Of a DNA stretch of 64,000 bases, positions 1-12,365 are shown in pieces. Under the pieces are notes generated by a model. That model had not been told where the DNA came from. It saw only the letters and a program-made list of their open reading frames with translations, and ran no database searches. Numbering within the stretch: the stretch's first letter is position 1; each line of letters begins with the position of its first letter. Position numbers and translations under genes: made by a program. The stretch is from Rehmannia glutinosa (lineage: Eukaryota > Streptophyta > Magnoliopsida > Lamiales > Orobanchaceae): the NCBI GenBank assembly GCA_016081115.2, contig JABTTQ020001757.1:282503-346502 (forward strand), read 5' to 3'.

Positions 1-569
1 TGAGAGCTTATTGGTTATCTCTGTAAATCTGCCATCCAACTGATCCAGACTTTCACCTGCAAGTATTTTAAAATTTTGAAATTTTTGAATAGCAACAGTC
101 AATTTATTTTCCTTAATTTGGTCAGACCCTTCACAAATTAAGGAGTTTTTCCCAAATCGCTTTGGTCATTTTGCAATATTTGACTTTATTAAACATGGCC
201 TTATCAAGAGTTTTATAAAAATATCATTGGCAACATTGTCTAAGTTATATCTCTTCATGTCTTCGTTCGTCCATTCATAACGTGGCTTTTCCACCATTGG
301 AGTGTCCAAAGGTTAGGAGGAGCGGAAGTAAAGAGCACATGCGCCTCGTGCCCGGAGAGGGTGCAGCAGCCCACGCCTTCTAGTATTCTTGTTGCCCTCG
401 GGGGGAGCCCGGATTCAGTTGTGTTCACATTCATTATATGTAGTGGTCCATCCTAAATGACAAACCACATCTTATCGTGTAAGGCCAAAAGGTGAGCCCG
501 CATATGTATTTTTCAATCATCAAACTCTTTAATCGTAAACATTGGAATGCGAGTTAGATTTGCTTCCAT
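1..569 (-). pseudogene. Sirevirus gag N-terminal fragment (copy A)
   Basis: Minus-strand remnant of a Copia-type Gag (UBN2-like domain) that continues off the left edge. It is recognised by alignment to the better-preserved gag of copy D at 10140-10689: the same start context, the EWTN-like segment, and the blocks FENFK and LDARF can be followed. The start codon reads from 569. Several indels and stops break the frame, including a divergent GC-rich insertion around 310-410. In life Gag forms the cytoplasmic virus-like particle of the retrotransposon. The fragment lies directly inside the primer-binding site and 5' LTR to its right, so this is the 5' end of a minus-strand element. Identification as Sirevirus gag remnant is firm; function is lost. 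Confidence 0.8.
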
Positions 570-692
570 GATAATAATTTTTCTTTAAAAAAAGACTTTA
601 AAAACTGCAAGTATTGATCCTTTGAAAAAGAATGAGATCTAGTTCAGTAACGAGTATGGAAGGCTCAATGAACTAACCCCTCTGATACCACG

Positions 693-2266
693 TGTAGGTC
701 CCAAAGGGTGATAAGTAAAGTTTAGAAGGGGGGATTGAATAAACTTTACCAACTTTTTGATTTTAGTCCTTTTAAGATTTTCAGAGTTGACTTAAGTCAG
801 CTAAGTCCTTGGGGACAGCTAAATTGGCTTACACAACAAAGTTACCCACTTAACAGACTCGACTGAGGAGTTGATAGCATAACTTAGATGTTTTCAGCTA
901 ACACTTTAAAGTAACAGTCGACTTGGTTTTTAAAAATTGGGCATCAAAGAAGTTAAAAAACAAGGAAGACTTTAAATAATGATTTGTTAGTTTTTGAAAT
1001 TTTTCAACACCTATTTTAGTAGGTTTATTATCAGTAAACTTAAGTAGTTTAACAATCAGTAGATATAAAGATAATGCAAGAAAGTAAGTGTGTTGAAAGT
1101 AAATAGACACAAGCAATTATAGTGGTTTGAGGATGGGGTAATTCCTCTAATTCACTCTTCTCCAACCCCTGGAGGAATCCACTAATGTAACTTGACTTGA
1201 TTACAAAATAGTAATCGTCCGAGTCAGCTTTGATCACACATGACTAGTCTTGCTCCCAAAGGACTCGAACTTCTTCACAAGACGGTGGAAACGCCTGCTG
1301 CTACTTCAGCTTCCTTCAAACTTTTGGACTTGATCACTTAGCCCTCCAACAGGTTCAAATCTCCGGTTCAATCTGGAACCTTACTACACCTCCTTCAACC
1401 TTGGAGAGTAGACCGTTTGTTCTTGAAACAAGATTTTTCCTCTTCAACTGATGAAGTTGTCTTTCCTTCACTGAGTGTGTTGGATCAATTTTTTTTGAAT
1501 TTAGGCTTGAGGATATTCTTTGAAAGCTTGAGAGATATTTTGCAGGTTATTTGCTTGAATGCTTGTATGCTTGTAATCTTGGTATACGTAACCCTTTCTC
1601 AAATGAATCCTCAGCTTTTTATAATGTATGTTTGAAAATATGTCCATTGAAGAGATAGACATATTATGCAAACTACACTTCTTGGTCGTTGGCTTGTCTT
1701 GTCTTGCAGCATTGATGGAGACAGTACCTTGAATTTGATGCTCTGTAGCCTTTCCTTAAACTATGCAGAATTTCAGGTACATCCCATTGGCTCCTTGCTT
1801 TTTGCACTCTTTTTCAAAGAAAAAAACTTTTATCGTTGCGATCGACGCGATACCTATTTCCAGCAAAACTTTGACTTTGCTTGACAACGGATCTCTTTCA
1901 ACTTTCTTAGATCATGTATGCTGCATAACCCTTTGACAATCGATTCCAATCATTTTGGAATGACTTTGTTGTTAGTCACCGATATGGTCACAAATGAGAA
2001 TTTTGATACCTAAATGATGTCTTTTTCATTGTTATGTCACTTAATGATTTTTGAATCTTCACTCACTTCACTTCACTCAGCTGCCACACAGCTGGGTCTT
2101 TTCTTCGATCTTCAGTCGAGTCTTGCAATTTCTCAACTTGGCTGCTTCAACTCAGCTCATAGAACCCTATCTATTACAAGTTGAATTACATTTGAATTGA
2201 GGTGCCAACTTCCTAATCTAAATTTTATATGGTATCATCAAAATCTATACATAAATTTTCCCAACA
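693..2266 (-). repeat. Sirevirus 5' LTR (copy A)
   Basis: Full-length LTR of 1574 bp in minus orientation. On the plus strand it begins TGTAGGTCCC and ends CCCAACA, the reverse complement of the TGTTGGG...CCTACA ends of copy E. A primer-binding site complementary to initiator tRNA-Met (CTCTGATACCA at 680-690) abuts it. It is similar throughout to the LTRs at 10819-12365 and 21135-22602. The right end joins plus-strand gag sequence of another copy with no spacer, which indicates insertion into an older element. Open frames inside it are noise. Confidence 0.88.
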
Positions 2267-2690
2267 CGAGTGGACAAATGAAGACAGAAAGGAATATAAC
2301 TTGGACAATATTGCCAAGGACATTTTATATAATACTCTTGATAAGGCTATGTTTAATAAAGTCAAATCTTGCAAAATGGCCAAAGAAATATGGGAAAAAC
2401 TAACCTTAATTTGTGAAGGGTCTGATCAAATTAAGGAAAATGAATTGACTGTTGTTGTTCAAAAATTTGAAAATTTCAAAATGCTTGCAGGTGAGAGTCT
2501 GGATCAGCTGGATGCCAGATTCATAGAGATAACCAATGAGCTCACAGCTCTAGGAAAAGAATATACATAAAAGGAGATGTGTATGAAGATTCTAAGGTCT
2601 CTCCCATCTGAGTGGGAAATGAAGGTGATGGCTTTGAGACATTCAATGGACCTTACAAGAACATCAGCCATGAGCTGTTCTCAGACCTTA
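2267..2690 (+). pseudogene. Sirevirus gag fragment (fragment B, plus strand)
   Basis: Plus-strand gag piece of about 140 codons, open from 2267 to a stop near 2568 and continuing after it. It starts abruptly at EWTNEDRK, just after the LTR end of copy A, and runs through KILRSLP to a segment equivalent to SNHELFSDL. There it switches to minus-strand gag at about 2686-2691. It covers the UBN2-type Gag core. It may be the 5' part of the same old element whose remainder resumes at 12366 (copy E), because the two pieces are collinear with a gap of about 60 codons. That link is inference. Confidence 0.8.
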
Positions 2691-3266
2691 GTATCTTCAT
2701 GCACATTTTCTTTTGTGTGTATTCCTTTCAAGAAAATGGATTTGCCGAGAGCTCATTTGTAATTTCGAGTGAATCTAGCATCCGATTGATCCATTGTCTC
2801 ACCGCAAGCATTTTAAAGTTTTCAAATTTTTGAACAACACAGAGATAATTTGTTTTCCTTAATTTGCTTAGATCCTTCACAAATTAAAGTTAGTTTATCC
2901 GCATTTCTTTGGTTGTCTTGCAAGATTTGACTTTATTGAACATGGCTTTGTCCAAAGTCTTGTAAAGTATATCCTTGGCCACATTGTCAGGTTGTATCTT
3001 TTTCTACCATCATTTGTCCATTCACTCACGGTTTTTCAACCATACTAACATGGTCTAGGAGGAGCGACCTCTCTCCCTTCAAAGAAAAACACCTCACCTT
3101 GCGAGATGTGTTCACCTTCATTATTTGCGGTGGCCCATCCTCTATCACTATCCACATCTCATCATGTAAAGTTGATAGATGAGCCTGATGGTAAGAACAT
3201 ACGTATTTTTAGGTCATCAAATTCCTCAATGGTGAACATAAGAATGCGTGTTAAATTTGCTTCCAT
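2688..3266 (-). pseudogene. Sirevirus gag N-terminal fragment (copy C)
   Basis: Minus-strand gag remnant reading from a start codon at 3266 to about the KILRSLP block at 2690, where it is cut off and joined tail to tail with fragment B. The sequence matches 10130-10689 of copy D closely, but small indels (for example near 3045-3100) destroy the frame. It is followed to the right by a primer-binding site (GCTCTGATACCA at 3393-3404) and an LTR, so it is the 5' end of a minus-strand element whose 3' part is missing. Confidence 0.78.
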
Positions 3267-3406
3267 GATAATAACTTTGTTGTTTAAAAAAAAAATAGCT
3301 TTTGAAAAAACAAGTGTTAAAAACTTCTTTGAGAAATTGAAGATCTAGTTCAAGAACGTCAGATATTTTGCGGAAGGCTTTATGAACCAACCGCTCTGAT
3401 ACCACT

Positions 3407-4549
3407 TGTAGGTCCCAAGGGGTGTGAGTAAGGTTTAGAAGGAGGGTTGAATAAACCTTACCAACTTTTTCGATTTTAATCCTTTTAAAATATTACAGAG
3501 TTAAATACATAGCTAAGTCCTGTGGGGATTTTTTACTAAGTTAGTTAACCAAATAGAGTTAGCCACTCAACGGACTCGATTGAGTCTTGTTGATAGAATA
3601 CTCAAACCTTTTTAGTCTAAACCTTAACTTGGCTGTGATGAATTTTTCAGCGGAAGTCTTAACACCCTTGAATTTGGTTTAAGTTTGTTTTAACACTTGG
3701 TTTTAGCACTTTGTTAATTATCAGTTGGATAGCAAATTATTAGCAGATATAAAATTATATGCAGAAAATAAATGCTGAAGTGTAAATGACACAATAGTTT
3801 TTATAGAGGTTCGAAGATGGGGTAATTCTTCTACTCCTCTCTTCTCCAACTCCCGGAGGAATCCACTAAGTATTGATCAAAGTACAAAGTGGTAATCGGT
3901 CCCGATACAAGTCTTGATCACTTTGGTGACTTGATCCTTTGGGACTCTTTTTTTTCATTTGATCTCTCCGAGATGCCTTGGTCACACATTTTGGCTTTGG
4001 CTTCTCGTCCGATGCTTCAACTTTTTCAGCCCTCCAATAACTTGGAGGCGGCTCAATAACTTTGCTACTTGAACCTCACTTGCTCAAGCTTCTTGGATTT
4101 GATCTTCAAAAGCCCTCCAATAACTTTGAGTGTTGGTTCGACCTTGAACCTTTCTACAATCCTGAGAATATTTTGGAATGTAGAATTTTTGATTCTTCAA
4201 AAGTTTTCTCTTCAAAGTGAATGTCACTTGTGTTCGTTGGCTTGTCTTTTAAAGTTGTCTTTCCTTTCCTTGACGAAACTTTGACTTGGTGTTGGATTGA
4301 TTTCCTTGAAATTTAGGCTTGAGGATTAGCTTGAATAACTTGAGAATATTTTTCTTGACTTGGCGCTTTTACAATTCGAATAATTTCTTGAATGTTCGTG
4401 GTTCAGGTTTTCAAGATAACCCTCTCTCAAAGTGAATGTCACTTGTGTTCATTGACTTCACTAAGTATATCCAGTACAAAGCATAGCTAACTTTCTCGAT
4501 TTTGTTTTACATGGCATTCATCAAAATCTAAACAATAAATTTCCCAACA
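3407..4549 (-). repeat. Sirevirus 5' LTR, internally deleted (copy C)
   Basis: LTR in minus orientation, from TGTAGGTCCC at 3407 to CCCAACA at 4549. At 1143 bp it is about 400 bp shorter than its relatives. The outer parts align to 10819-12365, while the middle and right (from about 3940) carry deletions and duplicated phrases. Its right end abuts the 3' region of copy D at 4550, so copy C is probably nested in copy D. Confidence 0.83.
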
Positions 4550-4674
4550 AGCGGTGATTGGCTATCTTCTTCAAAGGGTTTCATCGAACTCTATTTGACC
4601 ATTCCTTCGAAATCCATGGTAGAACCAGTGTGGATTTGCTTCCCTAGCTTGGTGAAATCATAGGTTGATGCCAT
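4550..4674 (-). pseudogene. Start of Sirevirus post-pol ORF (copy D), truncated
   Basis: About 40 codons from a start at 4674 on the minus strand, clearly homologous to the start of the post-pol ORF of copy E at 16268: both share the pattern TYDF..L...IHTG...DFEG.VK. A stop follows VK, and the element is then cut at 4550. This matters because it shows that the post-pol ORF belongs to the family and was not picked up by one copy. About 700 bp of non-coding spacer (roughly 4675-5400) separates it from the RNase H remnant. Confidence 0.65.
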
Positions 4675-5399
4675 TTTTCTGAGTTTCTACCGAACAAACT
4701 TTGACGATCTTGCTCTAGATTTGGTAGGGTTTTGAGAGAAAAATGCTTTCTTTGCTTTTGGAGAGATGAACAGTTTTGAGTAGTGTGAGAGAGAAACTGA
4801 ACAAAATGGTATATATGGGTTATGAAAGGACGTGCTTTAGGTTTTTGAAATTTGATCAAGATCGACGGCTCAGATTTAGCACGCCGATTAGCATTTAATT
4901 GCTCGCATTTAATGCGGCAGCATTTATATCCAATCATATGCTTTGCCGTGCAGCTTTTGACTATACTTGTCATTATTACGCTGACGTCATCCTTAAAAAC
5001 ATTCCCGCTTATTAAAAACGACTGCGTTTTTGTCACTTAGCTCATAAATGACTCAGCTCTCTGCATAAATGACTCAACTCTTCTTATCTCTATTCATATA
5101 GTGACTCAGCTGTCAGCTAACTCGATTCAGCTGACTTTCCGATGCGGCTGATTCACTTGGTTGATTCAAGAAATCTGCTCAAATTTCATCTTCTCATTTT
5201 TCATCTCTTCTCATTGAGTCTTCTGAGTGTCAACTCAGCTCAATTAACCCTAGCTCATGCTTGAGTTATTCAAATCTGGATTCACATAATGGCTTTGTGA
5301 ATATGTCAGCTAACTGTTTATCAGTTGAGATGTATTCAAGGTGATGTCTTTCTTTTCAACATGATCTTTTATGAAATGATATCTGACATCAACGTGCTT

Positions 5400-7047
5400 T
5401 GTTCTTGAATGCAACACAGGATTCTGAGTGATTGCAATAGCACTTATGTTATCACACATAATTGGATTTTTTTTTCTTCAATTTCATAATCTCTCAGTTG
5501 TTGTCTCATCCATAAGACTTGGGCAACAACATTTAATTGCCTATATATTTTGCTTGATTGTAGATGTGGCTATTGAGTTTTACTTCTTGCTAAACCAGGA
5601 AACCAATCTGTTTCCAAGCATTTGACATGTACCTGAAGTACTCTTCCTGTCAACTCTACATCCAGCATAGTTAGAGTATGAATAACCAATAAGCTTGAAT
5701 CCACCTTCCTTTGGATACCATAAGCCGACTTCCTGGCATCCCTTCAAATATCTTAGGATTCTCTTAGTTACAGTCATATGGCTTTCTTTTGGTGCAGATT
5801 GAAATCTTGCACATACACCTACTGCAAAGGTGATGTCTGGCATGCTTGCTTTGTTAAAAGAAGCGATGATCCAATAAGTGCTCTGTAACTTGTTTGATCC
5901 ACAGACTTGCCATCTGCATCCATATCCATCTTGATTGATGTATTCATTGGTATTTTCATAGAAGACTTCTCTTCCATACCAAATTTCTTCATTAAATCTC
6001 TGGTATACTTTGTTTGACTTATGAAGGTTCCATCCTTCAGCTGTTTAACTTGAAGTCCTAGAAAGAATGTCAGCTCTCCCATCATGCTCATTTCAAATTT
6101 GCATTGCATGAGGTTTGAGAACTTATCACACAGCTCTTTGTTTGTGGATCCAAAAATAATGTCATCCACATATATTTGAACAAGCAGTATACTTTCTCCA
6201 TCTTGAATTCTGAAGAGTGTTCTGTCCACTTTGCCTTTGGTGAATCCATTATCAGTCAGAAATTGAGATAATGTATCATACCATGCTCTAGGTGCTTGTT
6301 TCAATCCATATAGAGCTTTCTTGAGTTTGTACACCTTATCTCCAAGAGTCTTCTCGCTTTCGAATCCTCGGAGGTTGTTCAACATAGACTTCTTCTTCCA
6401 ATCCATTTAAGAATGCACTTTTCACATCCATTTGATATACAAAGTGAAGTTCTTAAAAGATAGGCAAGAAACTTTCTTATTGCTTCTAATCTTGCAAACA
6501 GGAGCAAAGGTTTCATCAAAATCTATTCCTTCTTCTTGGCAATACCCTTTGGCTACTGATCTTGCTTTTGTTTCTTACCACGTAACCTTCCTCATTCATC
6601 TTGTTTCGAAAACCCATTTTGTGCCAATAACATTTTGATGGGTTGATTGACTCTTCTTGCATGGGCTTTCATCCAATGCTTGGGACACATCTTTAGGTTC
6701 TATTTGGGAAATAAAACAAGTGAACATAGCTTCTTGTTGAGCTCGGATCGGTTCTTACACCATCTCTTACATCTCCAATGACTATCTCGGTGGATGGTCT
6801 CTCGGCCATCTCACATCGGGTTGGAGTAAGTCGGTTGGGTTGATCGTCTTCTTTGTTGTATTGTCTTGAGCAGCTCTCTCATCATCACTTACCGCAGATT
6901 TTCCAATTGTCTTTGAGATTCAGCTATTTCACCTTCATCTTGATTAATTACTCCGACTTGACTTCAACATAGGGACTCTTTCGCATAGTTGGCTGATTTA
7001 ACTTATCGCCTAACTCTTCAATGTCTTCTCCATTTACATTAGGTTCA
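5400..7047 (-). pseudogene. Copia reverse transcriptase-RNase H remnant (copy D)
   Basis: Minus-strand remnant. The open part at 5819-6406 carries the RT palm with KALYGLKQAPRAWY and the catalytic YVDD box (IYVDDIIFGSTN), then ELTFFLGLQVKQ. The next frame (5580-5843) continues with CARFQSAPKESHM and the RNase H-side motif RKSTSGTC. The first RNase H acidic motif, usually YSD.D, reads YSYSN here, so a catalytic aspartate is lost. The N-terminal RT fingers (6400-7047) are only patchily readable because of frameshifts. The enzyme would copy the element RNA into cDNA inside particles, but this copy cannot. Confidence 0.85.
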
Positions 7048-8332
7048 TCAAAAACCACATGGATAGACTTCTTCTGTTACTACCATTGTCCTTTTGTTCA
7101 AGACTCTATAGGCTTTGCTTTCGGTGAGTATCCCAAAAGATACCTTCATCACTTTAGCATCAAAAGCCTTTAGATTATCCTTGCCATTGTTGTGGATGAA
7201 GCATTTACATCCAAATATTCTAAAGTACCCAACATTTGGCTTTCTCCATGTCCATATTTCATAGGGAGTCTTTGTCAGCTGTCTATTTATCATGCATCTA
7301 TTTTGAGTATAGCATGCGATGTATTTATGGCTTCACCCAAAATCTTTTAAGCAATCCGACTTGACTAACATGGTTCTTGCGCACTTCCTTGAGAGTTCTA
7401 TTTCTTCTTTCTGCTACTCCATTCTGCTGTGGAGTCCTTGCTGCAGATGATTCATGAGTAATACCATTTTCAACACAATACTGAGTTATTATTCCATTGA
7501 CAAACTCAGTTCCTCTATTAGATCTTATCTTAATAATGGTTTGACTCTTCTCATTGTGGACTCTTTTCATCAGTTGAGGTAACTTCTGCAAAGTTTCCTT
7601 CTTTTTACACATGAAGATTGTCCAAGTATATCTTGAATAATCATCCACCACTAGTAGAGTGTATTTCTTTCCACTTATGCTGGTTGGTTCAACTGGACCA
7701 AATAGATCCATATGCAACGGATGCAATATCCTTGTTGAAGATGAACTTGGCTTCTCTTTGAATGATGATTTGATTTGCTTTCCCATCTGGCATGCATCAC
7801 AAACACTTTCCTTCTTGTACATTGAGTATGGTAGTCCTTCTACAAGATTACTTCTTGCAAGCTTGTTGATTGTCTTGAAATTCAGGTGACTCAGCTTCTT
7901 GTGCCACAGCCAACTTGATTCGGTTGTACTCTTTGCTAGCAGACAAGTGCTTGGTGTGGCAGTCGACCAATCTACCACATACATGTTCTTTTGTCTGGAT
8001 CCTTGCAACACTACTTCATTTGATTCAGTGTCTTTGATTTGGCACACTCTCATATTGAATCCAACATTATAGCCCTTGTCACAGAGTTGGCTGATGCTTA
8101 ACAAGTTGAAGTTGAGGCCTTCAACGTATGCAACATCTGTGATTTCTAATCCATTTTTCTTGATGGATCCAGTGCCTCTTATTTCCCCTGGAGCTTCATT
8201 TCCTCCAAATATGACTTTTGCACCTCTAATCTCCTTGAATTTTGACAGATTTTTTTTGTTCCCTGTCATGTAATATGTCCGGAAGCGCCACTATCCATGT
8301 ACCAGGTTCCTTGGCACTCAGTTGTTCCCTGA
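7048..8332 (-). pseudogene. Copia protease-integrase remnant (copy D)
   Basis: A 314-codon open stretch (7325-8269) holds the GAG-pre-integrase region with its zinc-binding-type H..H and C..C pairs (WHKKLSHLNF, CDACQMGK). The integrase catalytic core follows, with LHMDLFGP, VVDDYSRYTW and TPQQNGVAERRNRT. Upstream, around 8290-8330, the protease active site WYMDSGAS is readable, but a frameshift separates it from the integrase frame. Integrase C-terminal sequence (YFRIFGCKCF) continues at 7048-7293 in another frame. Two or more lesions make it non-functional. Confidence 0.85.
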
Positions 8333-8448
8333 ACCTTCAATCAAGGAAATTAGTTTTTAGGTACCCATACTTGCCTGGGTACTGAGGGGTTAGTACTGTA
8401 AGATAATCCAACCAACCTATAGCCAAATGATCTGACTCTAAGAGGTTG

Positions 8449-10689
8449 TCATCTATATGTGCCATAATCATAATTCACTTTGGCAAATTGCTTGGGGGCT
8501 TTAGGTTCATACAGCTGTCTCTTTTGTCTGTATGCATGTGTGTGAGTTTTAGCAATTGCCTTTTTTGGGTAGTTGTGATATTTCTGAGTGTAGTGCTTGG
8601 GTGCATATGTGTGCTGATGGTAGCTCTTTTGCCTTTGGAATGACCTTTGCTGAGTACTAGGTCTTTGCCATTTTGGCATGTATTCCATAGGTCTTTGCTG
8701 ATGTTTCACATTATTCCAATCAGCTTGACTTGGGTAGTTTCTACCATTCCCATCATTTGTGTTCCTTTGATAGAACTTCTTGGGATTCTGGTAGCTCTGT
8801 TTCTTCTTCACAGAGTACTTCCTGTTTGGAGTTTGCTGAGGAACTCTGTTGGATTTCTTTTCAGTTGTCCTCTCAACATACTCAATTGGTTGTTTTCTTT
8901 TTCCTTTATTATCCAAGACCAGTTTGTTTGTGATTGTGCTTTGGAATGAATGTGTGTGCAACGTTTGGTGTCTTGGATTTTTGAGATGCTTCATTACTTG
9001 AAGATCCTTTTTCCAAGGTCACTCTTGGAGTTTGACTATGCACAAAGGAATTGAATCCTATGCATGTCTTGTCTCCACATTATTTTTGGCTCATGATAAG
9101 GTCATCCAATGATTTAGGTGCATTTGTGAATGAAGCAATCACATTTTTGAGATCATTTTCTCTCTTTTCTATAGCAGCTATCTCTGTTATTAGTTTAGCA
9201 TTCTCAGCCTTCAGCTCTTTGTTCTCATCAGCTATGTGACTTAGAGTACTCAGCTCCTTAGTCAAGCTGTGAGTTTTGGCTTTTGAGCTGGTTGTTTTCC
9301 TCATTTAATAGTGTGTGTGAGGACTTAATGTGATCAAAATCTTTCATCATTTTGCCTAATGAATCATAAAGATTAGTGGGTGATGAAGTGTGTGTATCAC
9401 AATCACTATCTCTAGAATCTGAGTGAGATGAGTTAGAGTGTACCTCATCTTCTTGATCAGGTTGGTCTTGTTCTTTAGCCATTAGACAGATTAAGGCTTC
9501 TTCTTCAGAGTCATTTGAGTAGTCAGCTTCACTACTCTCTGAGTCTGCTGCTTCTTTTGACTTAGATGTATCAGCAATCTCAGCAGCCAACATAGCCTTT
9601 TCCCTTTCTTGCCTTCTTTCTCTGAACACTCTTCTTTCTTCTTCATTCCTGTATTTATTGACTACAGGATATGGACAGCCAATAGCAAAGTGTCCTGGTT
9701 GTCTGCAATTCCAACAGAGGTTTTTAACTTTTTGATCAGCTCTCTCATTTCTTGGGTTGTCAGGCCTTTGATATTCGACCTTTTGATACTCAGCTCTCTT
9801 TGGTGGCCTATCTTCCCTTGACTTGGAGGGAGCTAAATGCCTTCTGGAGGATTCACCTTTGTTTCTTTTGTAGTTCTTGATGAAGAACTTGTTAAATCTT
9901 TTAACCATCAAGGCAATTTCCTCCTGGTCAATGATTTCTTTGGTCTTAGCTCTCTTCCCTTCCTTGACTATGAGTGCAGTTGTTTTGGGTACAGTTGTCT
10001 CCTCTTGATCCTTTCTTCTCAGCTCAAACTCATAAACTTTGAGGTCTGAGAATAGTTCATGATTTGATGTTTTTGATAGGTCCATAGAGTGCCTTAGAGC
10101 CATGGTCTTCATTTCCCATTCAGCTGGGAGGCTCCTTAGTATCTTCATGCACATTTCCTTTTGTGTGTATTCCTTTCCAAGTGCTGAGAGCTCATTTGTA
10201 ATTTCAGTGAATCTAGCATCCAGCTGATCCATTGTCTCACTTGCAAGCATTTTAAAGTTTTCAAATTTTTGAACAACAACAGATAATTTGTTTTCCTTAA
10301 TTTGCTCAGATCCTTCACAAATTAAAGTTAGTTTATCCCAGATTTCTTTGGATATCTTGCAAGATTTGACTTTATTGAACATGGCTTTGTCCAAAGTCTT
10401 GTAAAGTATATCCTTGGCCACATTGTCTAGGTTGTATCTTTTTCTATCATCATTTGTCCATTCAGCTCTCGGTTTTTCAACCATAGTGGTCTAGGAGGAG
10501 AAGCGACCTCCTCCTCCTTTGCAGCACTCTCCTTGCGCCTATGTTCACCTTCATTATTTGCAGTGGCCGATCCTCTATCACTATCCACATCTCATCATGT
10601 AAAGCTGATATATGAGCCTGCATATGTATTTTCCAGTCATCAAATTCCTCAATGGTGAACATAGGAATGCGTGTCAAATTTGCTTCCAT
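8449..10689 (-). pseudogene. Sirevirus gag remnant (copy D)
   Basis: Gag reads on the minus strand from a start at 10689, with a frameshift near 10480. A long open stretch of 408 codons (9258-10484) follows, containing the UBN2-type Gag core and a CCHC zinc knuckle (CWNCRQPGHFAIGCP). An acidic Ser/Asp/Glu-rich segment comes next, then a coiled-coil-like Leu/Asn/Lys-rich part continuing at 9080-9304. The final basic, Gln/Tyr-rich tail is open at 8449-8994 in yet another frame. Gag packages the element RNA, with the knuckle binding nucleic acid. The long coiled-coil and basic tail fit Sirevirus Gag, which is larger than usual Copia Gag. It is broken by at least three frameshifts. Confidence 0.87.
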
Positions 10690-10818
10690 GATAATAACTT
10701 TGCTGTTTAAAAAAATGGCTTTTGAAAGAACAAGTGTTAAAAACTTCTTTGAGAAATTGAAGATCTAGTTCAGTAACCAGTGCGGAAGGCTCAATGAACC
10801 AACCGCTCTGATACCACT

Positions 10819-12365
10819 TGTAGGTCCCAAGGGGTGTGAGTAAGGTTTAGAAGGGGGGGTTGAATAAACCTTACCAACTTTTTCGATTTTAGTCCTTTTA
10901 AAATATTACAGAGTTAAATACACAGCTGAGTCCTTGAGGGACAGCTAAGTTAGTTAACCAGCAGAGTTAGCCACTCAACAGACTCGATTGAGCTATTGAT
11001 AGAATAACTTAGCTATTTAGTCGAAACCTTAACTTGGTTGTGATGAATTTTTCAGCGGAAGTCTTAACACCCTTGAATTTGGTTTAGGTTTGTTTTAACA
11101 CTTGGTTTTAGAACTTTGTTAATTATCAGTTGGATAGCAAATCATCAGTAGATATAAAATGATATGCAGAAAATAAATGCTGAAGTGTAAATGACACAAT
11201 AGTTTTTATAGAGGTTCGAAGATGGGGTAACTCTTCTACTCCTCTCTTCTCCAACTCCTGGAGGAATCCACTAAGTATTGATCAGAGTACAAAGTGGTAA
11301 TCAATCCGGATACAAGTCTTGATCACACACTGGTGACTTGATCCTTTGGGACTCGATCCGGAGATGCCTTGGTCACACACGGTGGCTTCTCGTCCGACTC
11401 GCCTTCTTCACGGGCGTTTGCTTGCTGCTTTCACTCACTTGCTCAAGCTTCTTGGATTTGATCACGAAGCCCTCCAATAACTTGAGACTGGTTCGACCTT
11501 GAACCTTTCTACAATCCTCCTTGGAATGTAGACCCCTTTTGATTCTTCAAAAGTTTCCTCTTCAACAGTTTGAAGTTGTCTTTCTTTCACAGCTTGGTGT
11601 TGGATTGATTTCCTTCGAAATTTAGGCTTGAGGATTAGCTTGAATAACTTGAGAATATTTTGTAGGTTACAGTTTGAATAATTTCTTGAATGTTCGTGGT
11701 TCAGGTTTTCAAGGTAACCCTCTCTCAAAGTGATTCCTTCGCCTTTTATAGTGAACTTTCAAAAATCTGCCCGTTGAAGAGATAGGCTGATTTTTAAAAG
11801 TCACTTGTGTTCGTTGGCTTGTCTTGTTGCAGTCCTTGATATTGACATTTCCTCGTATTAAATAAGCATTCAGCTTTTCAGAGTCTGACACAAGGTGCAG
11901 TGCTTCCCATTGGTTTATTCCTTTTGCACGTTCTGGGACTGAGCACTTTAAGACATGGCAGTATGGAAGTATTACTTGTTTAGGTAATATTCTTGACTTC
12001 TATGCAACGGATTCTTTTCAGTTGTCTTGACTTGACTGCAGTTCTCTAACTTCCCCAGGTGACTTCGAGTGAGCTTCGAGTCAATGGATGACTCATCTGT
12101 CACTTCAACTTGAGACTTGGCTTCTTGAGTTGACTTGACTGACACTTCACACAGTTGTCTCTTCTTTGCTACACTCAGCTGCTTCACAGCGAAGTCTTCA
12201 TTTCAGTCTTCAGTTGACTTCTTGTATATCTAGGCATAGCTGACTTGACTCAGCTCGTACAACCCTATCTATTACAATACAAATTACAAGGAAAATGGGG
12301 TGCCAACTTTCTAGTCTAAGTTTTACATGGCATTCATCAAAATCTAATAAATAAATTTCCCAACA
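10819..12365 (-). repeat. Sirevirus 5' LTR (copy D)
   Basis: 1547-bp LTR in minus orientation, TGTAGGTCCC at the left and CCCAACA at the right, with a perfect initiator-Met primer-binding site (GCTCTGATACCA, 10805-10816). A TATA-like motif (TATAAAAGG on the minus strand, about 11733-11741) would drive element transcription. The right end abuts plus-strand gag of copy E at 12366, indicating that copy D inserted into copy E. Confidence 0.9.

Larger units (their letters stand above)
4550..12365 (-). mobile_element. Partial Sirevirus-lineage Copia retrotransposon (copy D)
   Basis: Minus-strand element about 7.8 kb long. From its 5' end it has an LTR (10819-12365), a primer-binding site (10805-10816), gag, protease, integrase, reverse transcriptase, RNase H, a spacer and the first codons of the post-pol ORF. 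It is cut at 4550 where the LTR of copy C begins, so the rest of the post-pol ORF, the polypurine tract and the 3' LTR are missing. Order PR-IN-RT-RH marks Copia. The RT block IYVDDIIFGSTN, the ELTFFLGLQVKQ block and the extra 3' ORF point to the Sirevirus (SIRE/Maximus) lineage. Confidence 0.9.
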
